A stretch of DNA of 64,000 nucleotides from CALJFL01 sp036961205 (lineage in GTDB: Bacteria; Pseudomonadota; Gammaproteobacteria; Pseudomonadales; Halieaceae), in contig JBALVI010000002.1 in NCBI GenBank assembly GCA_036961205.1, positions 583,242-647,241 on the forward strand, written 5' to 3'. The position numbers were made by a program, and so were the translations under genes. The first letter of the stretch is position 1, and every line of letters starts with the position of its first letter. The notes beneath the pieces are model-generated. The model worked only from the letters and a program-made list of their open reading frames with translations. It did no database searches and had not been told where the DNA came from. Of this stretch, positions 18,473-27,590 are shown in pieces.

Positions 18473-21121
18473 ATGCACTGGGACAGTACTATGAATCACA
18501 AATTTACGGCGGCAATGGTACTGGCTATCGCAGCCAGCACCGAATCTGTTCCGCTTAGCGCGCAGCAGTCGCTAATGCTCGAAGAGGTGATCGTGACCGC
18601 TAGAAAGCGCGCAGAATCACTGCAGAGCGTACCGCTTTCCATCAGCGCTATTAGCGAGCTTGAAATTGAGCGAATGGGCATTTCCAGCACCGAGGACGTA
18701 GCCAAGCTAACACCCGGCCTGGTATTCAATCGCGGTATTGGGGGCAGTGATATACGCCCGGACATACGCGGCATTACCCAACTCTCAGGTCGCTCAAACG
18801 TGGCCATTCTTATTGATGGCGTTGACCAGACCACAGACGCCCTGACCGGCACAGGCGCCGGCCAGTTGGTCGGTATGGGTTTGTTTGACCTGGAGCGCAT
18901 AGAAGTCGTCAAAGGACCACAGAGCGCCTTGTTCGGTCGCAACGCATTCGGCGGCGCGATAAGTTACATCACTAAACGCCCCAGCGATGAACTCGACATA
19001 AACATAGAGCTAGATGGCGCAGAATACGGCAACTATCGCGGCAAATTCGGCATCACCGGCCCCATCACCGATCAGTTGTTATACCGATTTAACTATGCCC
19101 ACGATGAAACCGGCGGCTACTACAGGCACCCGGAAACCCGTGACCGACTGGGCGATAGTGAAACAGATGCCGTCTCGCTGGCATTGCAGTGGCTACCCAA
19201 CGAAAGCATAAGCAACCTTACTCGCCTGGACTACAGCGACCAGGATCAAGGCCAAAACGCCATCGCTGTTGCCCCTTACAATAAATGCGAGCAGATCCGT
19301 GGCAAGTCCAATCCCACACCATTCACAGATGGCACTGCCACTACGGTTGATGGCGGCTGCGAATATAAATCTTTCGTTGGGCCAGACTTCAGCGACTTCC
19401 CTAACATCACCTTTGGTGAGGATGTGCCTGTTTACCGTGGCGATTTACCCAGCGAGATTGAGGAACAGGATATTCTCCTTTCTCCAGAGGGTGTAAGAGG
19501 CACCGGTAACGAGGTAACACAGTTCAGTAATTTGCTGGAATGGTCGATCAACCAGGACTATGAACTGGTATCCAATACTGCATTTATAAAACACGAAGGG
19601 CGCGATGACTACGACCTGGACCAGCAGGGAACGTCTACCGAACTACAATCTCTGTCATTGGCCGGCTTCTCCTTCGGCTGGGTCAGCCCTGAAAACCCGC
19701 TAAATTTCCGCTTCGACACCGAGTTCGAGCGCGAGGTCATTTTCCAGGATCTGCACTTAAGCTTTGACCGCGGCGATAGTATCCAGTGGATGATAGGTGT
19801 GGAGTACTACGCCGAAGAATATGACCAGGTAAACTACCAGCGTGCCAACCATGCCATTGACCAACGAGGTACCAGCCCCACTGCTACCGGAAGGGTTTTG
19901 ACCAGCACCTGGGTTGACGTCACCGGCACCATTCCCACGCCGGAATTTGAGTTCTCGGAAGCTACCATCACCGGCACCCTGCCAAGACAGGACTTTCGCG
20001 ATACCGAGGTAGGTAGTATCTATGGCAGCTTTGACTGGGCCCCATCTGAACAATGGGAACTTAGCCTGTCTGCCCGATATCAACGTGAGACCGTGGAAAT
20101 TGAATTTGATGCGCTGGATAGCACATACCTGGTGCCCGCCTTTCAAGATCAGAAAGCAGGCACCTTTTATCCCAGCATTCCCACCGCCGCCGGACCACCA
20201 TGCTCGGTGATCGGTGGTGTCGAGTCACCCTCGGGAGCGCTGTGCTCGGTAGGATCAGCTCCACTCAACGAAGGTCCGCGTGCGATTAGCGGCAAAGAAA
20301 CTTTCACCGCGTTTAACCCCAGAGCAGCCCTGACCTATCACCTGAACGATGATGTGATGTTTTATGGCTCTGTCGCCCAGGGCACCAAGCCCGGTGGCTT
20401 CAACTTTAACGCCAACCTGGTTGAATCGAATCAGGCCTATGACCTGGAAGAACTCATCGCCTACGAACTGGGCTGGAAATCAACCTGGGAGAATGGTCGA
20501 ACCCAATTCAACGGTACGCTGTTTTTCAATGACAACACCGACAAACAAGCCAACGATATTCAGTACAGCAACGAGGGTGGTGCTCCTGAGACCTTCGTTA
20601 ATAATATCGGCAAGGTCGAGTCTTATGGCACCGAGTTGAAGCTGGCCACTATGATTCTTGAGGGCCTGTTCTTTGACTTCAACTATGTCTATACCAAGAC
20701 AGAAATAAAAAGTTTTAATCAGGCGATCAGCCCCGATGGCGATGCTTCGACTGACCTTAGCGGGGAGGAATTACCGTGGACGCCTGAACACAGTGCAGTG
20801 GGTACATTGCGCTACCAGAAGCAACTGAACAGCAGCATCGGCATGTTTGCTCGCTGGGACACGCGCTACATGTCGGAGCGTAATCTTGATCTGGAAGGCG
20901 ATGTACAATTCGAGTCGAAGACCGTCAGCGATTTCAAGCTGGGCCTGACCACAGAAAAACTGGAAGTTATCGCCTACGTCGATAACGTCTTTGACGATCG
21001 TACGCCGGAAAACGGTGTGGCATTCGTTAACTTCTTCCAGGCGTTTCAGGATATGGCGATCGTTTATCCGCCACCTAAACGCTTATTCGGCCTGCGCCTA
21101 AGTTATCACTTTGCGCCCTAG
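18473..21121 (+). CDS. TonB-dependent outer-membrane receptor
   Basis: An 882-aa receptor. The signal peptide is MNHKFTAAMVLAIAASTES from the ATG at 18491 (an ATG at 18473 adds six residues). The plug domain starts with the TonB-box-like LEEVIVTARKR, has the usual VLIDGVDQT and VEVVKGPQSALFGRNAFGGAI-type segments (here IEVVKGPQSALFGRNAFGGA), and a 22-strand barrel ends in the aromatic LRLSYHFAP. It is of the sphingomonad/OM60 type that imports bulky hydrophobic or aromatic substrates. It carries its own promoter region with a copy of the 22-bp palindrome, and a strong terminator follows. It is the best candidate for uptake of the growth substrate. Confidence 0.93.
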   Translation: MHWDSTMNHKFTAAMVLAIAASTESVPLSAQQSLMLEEVIVTARKRAESLQSVPLSISAISELEIERMGISSTEDVAKLTPGLVFNRGIGGSDIRPDIRGITQLSGRSNVAILIDGVDQTTDALTGTGAGQLVGMGLFDLERIEVVKGPQSALFGRNAFGGAISYITKRPSDELDINIELDGAEYGNYRGKFGITGPITDQLLYRFNYAHDETGGYYRHPETRDRLGDSETDAVSLALQWLPNESISNLTRLDYSDQDQGQNAIAVAPYNKCEQIRGKSNPTPFTDGTATTVDGGCEYKSFVGPDFSDFPNITFGEDVPVYRGDLPSEIEEQDILLSPEGVRGTGNEVTQFSNLLEWSINQDYELVSNTAFIKHEGRDDYDLDQQGTSTELQSLSLAGFSFGWVSPENPLNFRFDTEFEREVIFQDLHLSFDRGDSIQWMIGVEYYAEEYDQVNYQRANHAIDQRGTSPTATGRVLTSTWVDVTGTIPTPEFEFSEATITGTLPRQDFRDTEVGSIYGSFDWAPSEQWELSLSARYQRETVEIEFDALDSTYLVPAFQDQKAGTFYPSIPTAAGPPCSVIGGVESPSGALCSVGSAPLNEGPRAISGKETFTAFNPRAALTYHLNDDVMFYGSVAQGTKPGGFNFNANLVESNQAYDLEELIAYELGWKSTWENGRTQFNGTLFFNDNTDKQANDIQYSNEGGAPETFVNNIGKVESYGTELKLATMILEGLFFDFNYVYTKTEIKSFNQAISPDGDASTDLSGEELPWTPEHSAVGTLRYQKQLNSSIGMFARWDTRYMSERNLDLEGDVQFESKTVSDFKLGLTTEKLEVIAYVDNVFDDRTPENGVAFVNFFQAFQDMAIVYPPPKRLFGLRLSYHFAP

Positions 21122-21136
21122 CAAATAACACCAAGC

Positions 21137-21171
21137 AAAAAAAACCGCGCCCTGATAGCGCGGTTTTTTTT
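21137..21171. terminator. Bidirectional rho-independent terminator
   Basis: An A8 run, the stem CCGCGC/GCGCGG around a 7-base loop, and a T8 run. It lies between the stop of the receptor gene at 21121 and the stop of the minus-strand AMDase-like gene at 21221, so it can serve both. Confidence 0.9.
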
Positions 21172-21220
21172 GGCCAACAGACCGGAGAGGTCTGCCCGAT
21201 TCAGTCCAGACAGCTCAGCC

Positions 21221-21997
21221 TTAAAATTCCTCCAGTAACCTGCCCTTGCCTGTCACTTTATCTTCGACACCACACGCGCGAAGAGCGTGCCACACGGTAG
21301 CGACATTGATTGGAATCAAAGGCTTTTCCAGCATATGCTCCAGGGTAGGAAAAACATCAAGTGTCGACAAATTCGTGCCGCATTGCACGATTGCGTCTAC
21401 ATCGTCGCCATCAATCTCGCTTATCGCCGCCAGTACATCCTTGATGGGAGTCTCTGCAATAGCGGTCGCAGAGGGCCTGTTGAGACCCTTGATCTGCTTT
21501 ACCTCATAACCTATTTCGGTGAAGTATCTACGTACGTTTTCATCTCCCACAGATGGATAGGGGGTAAGTACCGAAATGGTTTTCGCGCCAAAGCAATCGA
21601 GAGCCTCGCGCATAGCCGTAGCGCCGGTAGTCAGGCCCAGATCACCTATATGTTCGCGTATACTGGCTTCAAACTGTTCGGCTCCCTCAACACCACCCCA
21701 AAAGGTCTCCGCCGACATACCGAGCATAATATGATTCACCTTAGCGGATATCACATTGCGCAAAGACATAGGGATTTCGCCGCGCATAATTTCAAGGAAA
21801 CGCTCAAACACGGTATTGCTGTCGTCACCAGTAGCCTCTGACTCATCGGCCCAGTTGCGCAGTTCAATCCAGAATCTTGAAGGGTGCCAGGTTACCCCAT
21901 CAAGATTAAATTTCTGCAAATCGTACTCGACTCCAGTATTGGTGGAGGGGATTACTACGCCAATCTGTGCCCGGCGCGCTATCTGATAAAGTTCCAT
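21221..21997 (-). CDS. AMDase/maleate isomerase-family protein (Asp/Glu racemase superfamily), copy 1
   Basis: A 258-aa protein with IGVVIPSTNTGVEYD at the start and GTNLSTLDVFP near residue 207, the two signature regions of the arylmalonate decarboxylase/maleate isomerase group. Known members use cysteines at two positions. Here the first is Ser or Met in LGMSAETFWGG, and the second site reads QCGTNL, with Cys206 one position before the usual place and Gly at the usual place. It may therefore run a variant reaction, for example isomerisation of an alkylmaleate to an alkylfumarate. It is the last gene of the minus-strand array, and a paralogue is at 24036. Confidence 0.85.
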   Translation of the reverse strand: MELYQIARRAQIGVVIPSTNTGVEYDLQKFNLDGVTWHPSRFWIELRNWADESEATGDDSNTVFERFLEIMRGEIPMSLRNVISAKVNHIMLGMSAETFWGGVEGAEQFEASIREHIGDLGLTTGATAMREALDCFGAKTISVLTPYPSVGDENVRRYFTEIGYEVKQIKGLNRPSATAIAETPIKDVLAAISEIDGDDVDAIVQCGTNLSTLDVFPTLEHMLEKPLIPINVATVWHALRACGVEDKVTGKGRLLEEF

Positions 21998-22093
21998 TGG
22001 TTAGATCCTGGTAGTTAATAGTACGAACAATAGTACAAACGAATTCTCACATCACCCACGCAGCCAAGCCATCGGTTGCAGCAAGCACCTCCC

Positions 22094-22801
22094 CTACTCC
22101 CGCAATGGCGCCTTGGCCTTACCCTCTATTAGAGCTTTCAAGTACGCAGGCGCAGGAAGGTGGCAATAATAAACTCCCTTAAACGCCGCAGGTGCGGGAA
22201 TGAAAATAGACCAGGGGACATAGAGTGCACGTGACTTAAGATGCAGCGTACCTGACTGATCAATATAGGCAGGCTCGAACGGCCAGGGATCAAGCCAGGA
22301 TGGCCCCATAAAGGTTAGCTCTTCCTCATCGATCTCTACGCTCGCCGGGTCAACTGTTATGCTCTGAGGCAGTGTACTGCCATTAAATTCACTCAGCATA
22401 GTGCTGATCAAAAATTCACAACTGGTCTCCTCTGTGGAAGTCACGGTCTCGCCCTGTTCGGCATAGGCATCGATAATGCTGCCCGCCGTGCGCATTTTGC
22501 ACGACACAACCTTGAACGAGTCCTCACTTCCCTCCAGCAGATTACTGCTGAATTGCTGTACTTCCAGAGGATATGCAAGCACCTTGGAATCAACAAAAGA
22601 CTCATAGGTATCGTGGATAGAATTTCTGGCTACCACATCTACCCCAGCAATAATCGACTGTGCGCTCGCACAGTAGGTAGCATCATCGCCGGTAACAGCC
22701 GTCTGGGATAACACCCCTGGACTTACCCCAACCAGAACAAACCCGGTAATCATTAGTCCGAAAAAAGTTCGGGGCATTTTTGAGTTAATCATAGCTTCCA
22801 T
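22094..22801 (-). CDS. Exported hypothetical protein
   Basis: A 235-aa protein with an N-terminal signal peptide (MPRTFFGLMITGFVLVGVSPGVLSQ, alternative starts at 22801, 22792 and 22780). The mature part has about five cysteines (ATYCASAQS, SCKMRT, SCEFLIST, YYCHLPAP), which is compatible with disulfides. A C-terminal region with aromatic and proline residues (PSWLDPWPFEPAYI, YVPWSIFIPAPAAFKG) follows. I do not recognise a family. It lies between the MFS gene and the AMDase copy within the array. A periplasmic binding or surface role is a guess. Confidence 0.65.
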   Translation of the reverse strand: MEAMINSKMPRTFFGLMITGFVLVGVSPGVLSQTAVTGDDATYCASAQSIIAGVDVVARNSIHDTYESFVDSKVLAYPLEVQQFSSNLLEGSEDSFKVVSCKMRTAGSIIDAYAEQGETVTSTEETSCEFLISTMLSEFNGSTLPQSITVDPASVEIDEEELTFMGPSWLDPWPFEPAYIDQSGTLHLKSRALYVPWSIFIPAPAAFKGVYYCHLPAPAYLKALIEGKAKAPLRE

Positions 22802-22823
22802 TTTTTTATTTCATAGACTTAGA

Positions 22824-24032
22824 TTAAAGAGGGACTGAGGCCGGCTTGTGAATGGCCCAGTGGTTTTCAATTCCTCTGGCCGCGAGAAACAGAATCAGCA
22901 TGAGAGCCGCGGTCGTGACGTAGGGACTCTCTATGTGAATTTTAGAAAAAATGGCCCCTGTAACCAGCGTACCCAGGACTCGACCCAAGGTGCCGGCAGA
23001 AGCATAGATACCCAGGACCATACCGCGCTCAGTGGGCGCGGCGCAGTAAGACACCAGGCTCTGCATGGAAGTCAAAATGAGAGCAGATGCCGCGGACTGA
23101 AATGCCAGCGCAAACATGGCGCCATAAAAACTACCTAACTCCCCTGCCACCACGGTACAAATCATCGCGACAGAAAAGGCGATAGCGCCAATCTGGAGCA
23201 GCCTGTGCTCGCCAAAACGTCTGGTTAATGGACCTATCATTCCACCCTGAATAACCGCCAACACGATACCTCCAACCAGTAACAGTGGCATCAGGTCCTG
23301 CGGTCCCGCTGCAATACCCGTATCCTTGACCCACAGCGGGTAAATCGATTCAGCCAGCCCGGCGCCGATGTTGTAAATCAGTACCCCAAAAAGAAACTGA
23401 GGTATCAACGGCTTCACCCAGACATTGCGTAACACCTGCAGGCGTCCAACTCTTTTTTGCAAGCGAAGTGCCCTTCGATGTTCGGGATCAAGACTTTCTG
23501 GTAATAGAAATACAATGGCTAGAAATGCAGAGGCACACATGCAAGCAGAAACCAGCGCCGGCAGCTGCAGGTTGGCCGTGGCGAAATCATTGCCCGCCAG
23601 AAATGCACCCAGCACTGGACCGACGATAAACCCAATACCAAAGGCGGCACCGATTAGCCCCATACCCTTGGCCCGATCGGCCTCACTGGTTATATCGGTG
23701 ATATAGGCCTGGGCCGCCGAGATATTTCCCGCCATCAGGCCAGCGATAACACGCGACAGAGCGACCATCCACAGAGACTCGGCGAAACCCAGCAAGAGAT
23801 AGCCGGCAATAGCACCCACCATGCTGAGCATCAGTATGGGCCGTCGCCCGTAATAGTCGCTTAAGCGGCCCAGGATGGGTGTGGAGATCAACATGCCAAT
23901 GCCATACAAAGCCATACACAAGGTGGCCAACTCGGGGCCGCCGCCAAGCTGAATAACGTAATAGGCTAGAATAGGCACCATGATCCCGAACCCGATAAGG
24001 TCCAGGACGATCACCAGAAAGACGATCAGCAA
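22824..24032 (-). CDS. Major facilitator transporter of the TetA/DHA1 type
   Basis: A 402-aa permease with 12 predicted helices and the drug:H+ antiporter motifs GRLSDYYGRRPILM in loop 2-3 and GFIVGPVLGAFL in helix 5. It differs from the transporters at 17057 and 33839 and resembles tetracycline/multidrug exporters. The start read is TTG at 24032, three bases after the stop of the second AMDase-like gene, implying co-translation. In this context it could move a small organic acid or amide. Confidence 0.88.
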   Translation of the reverse strand: MLIVFLVIVLDLIGFGIMVPILAYYVIQLGGGPELATLCMALYGIGMLISTPILGRLSDYYGRRPILMLSMVGAIAGYLLLGFAESLWMVALSRVIAGLMAGNISAAQAYITDITSEADRAKGMGLIGAAFGIGFIVGPVLGAFLAGNDFATANLQLPALVSACMCASAFLAIVFLLPESLDPEHRRALRLQKRVGRLQVLRNVWVKPLIPQFLFGVLIYNIGAGLAESIYPLWVKDTGIAAGPQDLMPLLLVGGIVLAVIQGGMIGPLTRRFGEHRLLQIGAIAFSVAMICTVVAGELGSFYGAMFALAFQSAASALILTSMQSLVSYCAAPTERGMVLGIYASAGTLGRVLGTLVTGAIFSKIHIESPYVTTAALMLILFLAARGIENHWAIHKPASVPL

Positions 24033-24035
24033 GGT

Positions 24036-24872
24036 TTAGTGCTCTTCAAATAGCCGACCAATATGGTCGTACTGATCATAAATTCCGCAGCTGCGTAGAG
24101 CGTGCCAAGCGGTGGCAACATTGATGGGCAACACCGGCTTGGACAACCATTTTTCGATAACCGGAAATATTGTTGATGTGGAAAGATTAGTTCCGACCTG
24201 AATGATCGCGTCAATATCGTCACCATCCACCTGCTTCACCACATCCATTATCTGATGATCCGGAACCAGCGCGATGGCATCGTGTGCATTCTCACAACAC
24301 AAACCAATAACGTGGCGTACGTTATACCCGGAGTCCTCGAAAAACAGCCGTACATTCTTGTCACCGATAGGTTGATATGGCGTAATCACCGCGATATTTT
24401 TATTGGCATTCCCGGGGATATCGAGGGCCTCCAATGCAGCACTCACCGCATTTGCACCCGTGGTCAGGCCCGTTTCATGCCCGACCATTTCGTGTATGCG
24501 ATCGACGAAGCCGTCGTTGCCTTTAATGCCACCCCAGAATGTCTCGGCAGACATCCCCATCATCACGTGATCGGGCTTGCAGGTTTTCAGGCTACTGATC
24601 GAATCCCCTATCGTCTGCCTCAGCATCTCCAAAAAACGCATGAAGTTTTCATCGGTACTAAGGTCAGCATGCTCTATCATGAAGCGGCTGAAATGCCAGC
24701 TAACACCACGCGGAATTATCCGCTGACAATCGTATTCCACCGCCGTATTGGTGGATGGAATGATGACGCCGATCTTGGCCCGATGACCAATATAGTTATC
24801 TCGATGACCATCGGTTAACTGATCCCGCTCCCTGGTTTTCGACAGGTCCAACTTATTATTTTCCATGCTCAT
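24036..24872 (-). CDS. AMDase/maleate isomerase-family protein, copy 2
   Basis: A 278-aa paralogue of the protein at 21221, with a 20-residue charged N-terminal extension. It has IGVIIPSTNTAVEYD, MGMSAETFWGG and VGTNLSTSTIFP; the last has Val where copy 1 has Cys206 and Gly at the canonical Cys position, so no cysteine remains near that site. The upper part of the site (TNTAVE, TTGANAVSAAL) is intact. A maleate-type or arylmalonate-type dicarboxylate is a reasonable substrate class. It lies between the FAD monooxygenase and the MFS gene, an order that recalls nic clusters. Confidence 0.83.
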   Translation of the reverse strand: MSMENNKLDLSKTRERDQLTDGHRDNYIGHRAKIGVIIPSTNTAVEYDCQRIIPRGVSWHFSRFMIEHADLSTDENFMRFLEMLRQTIGDSISSLKTCKPDHVMMGMSAETFWGGIKGNDGFVDRIHEMVGHETGLTTGANAVSAALEALDIPGNANKNIAVITPYQPIGDKNVRLFFEDSGYNVRHVIGLCCENAHDAIALVPDHQIMDVVKQVDGDDIDAIIQVGTNLSTSTIFPVIEKWLSKPVLPINVATAWHALRSCGIYDQYDHIGRLFEEH

Positions 24873-24913
24873 AGTATTTTCCCGGCGAGTATCTCTGCCA
24901 CAAGGTCCTGTCT

Positions 24914-26128
24914 TTAAACTACCGCTTCGCTATCCCGAACACAGTTGATCATTGCCCGCTCTAACAAAAAGGCCTTGGCCTTTTCTGGATCTGCCGCAGT
25001 TTCCATCAGCATCTTTTGACGCTTGCATTGCGTTTCACGGTCCGTCGCTTCCATCAGCTTCTTGTTAGCGATGGTATGTTCCTGTACAAATCGCACCGCC
25101 AGATCTCTGCGCTGACGATTGTAGTGTTCAAATAAGGCGATATGATCCGCGCCCTCGCCGACTATCGAGACCAGCTTGGCCGCCAGATTATTGGCGTCAT
25201 GAATACCGCCGTTCATACCCATACCGCCAAGTGGATTATTGATATGACACGCATCGCCTGCCAGAACGACTCGGCCGCGGTAGTAGGTTTCAGCCACCCT
25301 TTGGTTGACGTTATAGAGAGTGCGATGGCCTATTTCATAATCTACAGAGCGGCTGTAAAGGTGTTGCAAGCGCTCCTGAATGAACTCGTCTGATAACAGA
25401 TATTCCTCATCGGCAGAATTTTCTGGGCGAGTCGGGAACAATACACGCCAAATTTTCTCGGTCTTGAGAATCACACACCACTCTTCAGGATCAGCGACAT
25501 AGTTAACGTAGGACAAATCATCGAAAACGGTTTCAAAAGGAAAAGTCGTACTAATCACCAGGAACTTTTCGTCGTAGGTAAAGCCGGTGAAACCTATCTC
25601 AGCCAACTTGCGTATTTTGCTGTGGGTACCCTCAGCGCTAACCAGAAATGGGGTTCGTACCACTTCCACACCCTGGTCTGACAGGATCTCGACATCTACA
25701 TAGTCATCGGACTGACGGTAGCCAATTACTTCATGGCCAAAGCGCACCTGGGCAGCGGGCATCTCAGCGAGCTTACGGTTCGCTATCCGAGTAAATTCAT
25801 ACTGTTCTAACTGCAGTCGAAAAGGAAAACGTGTGCTGTCGGCAATTAACCCCATGTCAAAGCTGGCGACCTCGTTGCTGCGCCGGTCGCGGTATTGGTA
25901 GCGATCGGCATGCAGCCCTTTCTCCAGCATCTCGTCGATCACGCCATGACCCAGATCTGCGATCATCTCCAACGATGGAGGATGAAATGTAGACGCTCGC
26001 AGGTCCACCGGCAGATCCTGCTCTTTCTCCAGCAGCAACACGGGAATATCCCGCTGAGCCAGATACAGTGCGATGACGACGCCTACAGGTCCAGCACCGG
26101 CAATAACGATGGGGGCACTAATGTCCAT
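24914..26128 (-). CDS. Class A flavoprotein monooxygenase (PHBH fold)
   Basis: A 404-aa FAD-dependent hydroxylase. The dinucleotide-binding motif is IVIAGAGPVGVVIA at residues 7-20, a DG-type segment reads SAEGTHSKIRK (Glu-Gly in place of Asp-Gly), and the FAD ribityl motif is VVLAGDACHINNPLGGMGMNGG. The family hydroxylates electron-rich rings such as phenols, hydroxypyridines (NicC) or hydroxypyrroles using NAD(P)H and O2. Together with the downstream amidase and AMDase homologues it would fit oxidation of a pyrrole- or pyridine-type ring followed by opening to a maleamate. The substrate is inferred only. Confidence 0.9.
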   Translation of the reverse strand: MDISAPIVIAGAGPVGVVIALYLAQRDIPVLLLEKEQDLPVDLRASTFHPPSLEMIADLGHGVIDEMLEKGLHADRYQYRDRRSNEVASFDMGLIADSTRFPFRLQLEQYEFTRIANRKLAEMPAAQVRFGHEVIGYRQSDDYVDVEILSDQGVEVVRTPFLVSAEGTHSKIRKLAEIGFTGFTYDEKFLVISTTFPFETVFDDLSYVNYVADPEEWCVILKTEKIWRVLFPTRPENSADEEYLLSDEFIQERLQHLYSRSVDYEIGHRTLYNVNQRVAETYYRGRVVLAGDACHINNPLGGMGMNGGIHDANNLAAKLVSIVGEGADHIALFEHYNRQRRDLAVRFVQEHTIANKKLMEATDRETQCKRQKMLMETAADPEKAKAFLLERAMINCVRDSEAVV

Positions 26129-26153
26129 CAGCAGAATTTCTCAGTAAGTATAC

Positions 26154-26750
26154 TCAAGGGTTTTCAGGCAGGGCCGCTATAACATCGGCCAAAGACATAA
26201 CATCTGCATATTTTGCATGCATATCAAAAAGGTTGGCAGCGTGCGCCTCCGGATTTCTGTCACCGACCGCTTCCCGCGGGACCACTACCGGATACTCGTA
26301 CTGCATGCCGTCCACCACGGTAGCGCGAACACAACCGCTGGTGGTCAGACCGGTTACCACCAGGGAATCAACGCCACGCGCGCGCAATTGATCATCCAGG
26401 TCCGTTTTATGAAAGCAACTTGCCCATTGCTTTTCCACCAGCACTTCCCCTGGCAGCATCGCCAGTCGCGCATCAACTTCCACCCAGCTCGAATCCGGCG
26501 TCAACACATTGAGTGCTTCGATCCGGGAACGAAACACCCGCGCCTGATCTGCACTGCTGTAAACCACTGTGGTAAAGAAAATTGGCAAACCCCGGCGACG
26601 AAATTCCGCCAGCAATTGCGCATTCGCAGCTACTACGTCTGGACAGTCACCGCCCAGCGGACACGCGCCATCAGTAAAACCCTTGACCATATCCACAAGC
26701 AGTAAAGCGGGGGCTTTGCCAACTCCCAGACTTTTACGTTCCAGATCCAT
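26154..26750 (-). CDS. Isochorismatase-fold cysteine hydrolase (amidase)
   Basis: Start chosen at the ATG 26750 (MDLERKSLGVG); a further in-frame ATG at 26789 overlaps the upstream gene. The catalytic triad is visible: Asp20 in LLLVDMVKGF, Lys107 in VEKQWASCF, and the nucleophile Cys140 in TGLTTSGCVRATV, with a cis-peptide-like preceding turn. The group includes N-carbamoylsarcosine amidase and maleamate amidohydrolase (NicF). A maleamate or alkylmaleamate is the natural candidate given its neighbours, but that is inferred. Confidence 0.88.
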   Translation of the reverse strand: MDLERKSLGVGKAPALLLVDMVKGFTDGACPLGGDCPDVVAANAQLLAEFRRRGLPIFFTTVVYSSADQARVFRSRIEALNVLTPDSSWVEVDARLAMLPGEVLVEKQWASCFHKTDLDDQLRARGVDSLVVTGLTTSGCVRATVVDGMQYEYPVVVPREAVGDRNPEAHAANLFDMHAKYADVMSLADVIAALPENP

Positions 26751-26769
26751 AGTATTCCTCACTTGCCTG

Positions 26770-27588
26770 TTAGTGGTCGGGACGACCAAAAAATTCTTTT
26801 AGTAATGCCGCGACCGGCTTGACCTGTCGCTCGCAAACATAGGTGCGCTCACCGCCAGTAAGACTGGCCCGCTCGCCTCTGGATAAAAGTGCCAGCGTGG
26901 GTTCCACCGCGCGGTAGAGTGGATCATGATCACCAGCGTAAACCAGTGTCGGGCACTTTATTGCAGGCAATTGTTCCGCAAACGCCTGCCGGGTGATTGC
27001 CAAATAGGATGCCTGATAACTGTCACCACAAGCAAATGCTGCTTGCACTTCGCGCTGTACCAATTGCGCCGGCGCCTGCGGATCTTTCGCCGATATGCGC
27101 TGCCACATTTTTTGCAAGTGAGAGCCATCTGACTTGATTTCTATGGGGCTGGCCAGTGCGGGCAAATTTTCTTTCTGATCGTCACTCAACAAGGTCGGCC
27201 CGGATAGTGCTATCGCGATAGCGGTGCCCGGAAAATCATGCTCCAGCTGAACTGCAATCCCCGCGCCTGTATGATGGCCAAAAATAAAACAGCGCTCTAC
27301 ATCCAGCTGTTGCAAAAATTCATGCATGGCGTTGGCATAATCAACAATCTCAAGATCACCGATATTACCGGCTAGCCTATCACTACTACCAAATCCGGGC
27401 GTATCGGGAGCCAGCAAATGAAACTCGTCGGCCAGGCAATTCATTAGCGGTTCGTACATGGCGGAGGAGCTCGGGCTCTGGTGTAAACACAGCAAGGTGG
27501 GGGAGCTGATATCTCCGGCGGCACGGTAGTGCATGCGCAGTCCAGCCACGGTCACATAGCCGCGCCGAATTGCCGCCAAGGTCGTCAT
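26770..27588 (-). CDS. Alpha/beta hydrolase-fold protein with a GHHTG nucleophile elbow
   Basis: A 272-aa alpha/beta hydrolase with the oxyanion region LLCLHQSPSSS and PDTPGFGSSD. The nucleophile elbow reads FGHHTGAG, so residue 106, normally Ser, Asp or Cys, is His. The acid is probably in YAGDHDPLY, but the C-terminal catalytic His is not obvious. This may be a non-hydrolytic member of the fold or one with changed chemistry. It fills the place of NicD (deformylase) in the nic-like order, next to the amidase. It ends 20 bases before the amidase start chosen here and begins 3 bases after the ALDH stop. Confidence 0.85.
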   Translation of the reverse strand: MTTLAAIRRGYVTVAGLRMHYRAAGDISSPTLLCLHQSPSSSAMYEPLMNCLADEFHLLAPDTPGFGSSDRLAGNIGDLEIVDYANAMHEFLQQLDVERCFIFGHHTGAGIAVQLEHDFPGTAIAIALSGPTLLSDDQKENLPALASPIEIKSDGSHLQKMWQRISAKDPQAPAQLVQREVQAAFACGDSYQASYLAITRQAFAEQLPAIKCPTLVYAGDHDPLYRAVEPTLALLSRGERASLTGGERTYVCERQVKPVAALLKEFFGRPDH

Positions 27589-27590
27589 TG

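Noticed and set aside
21287..21841. Open frame of 184 codons on the + strand
   Set aside because: It is antisense to the AMDase-like gene, which has clear motifs; the product has no family pattern.
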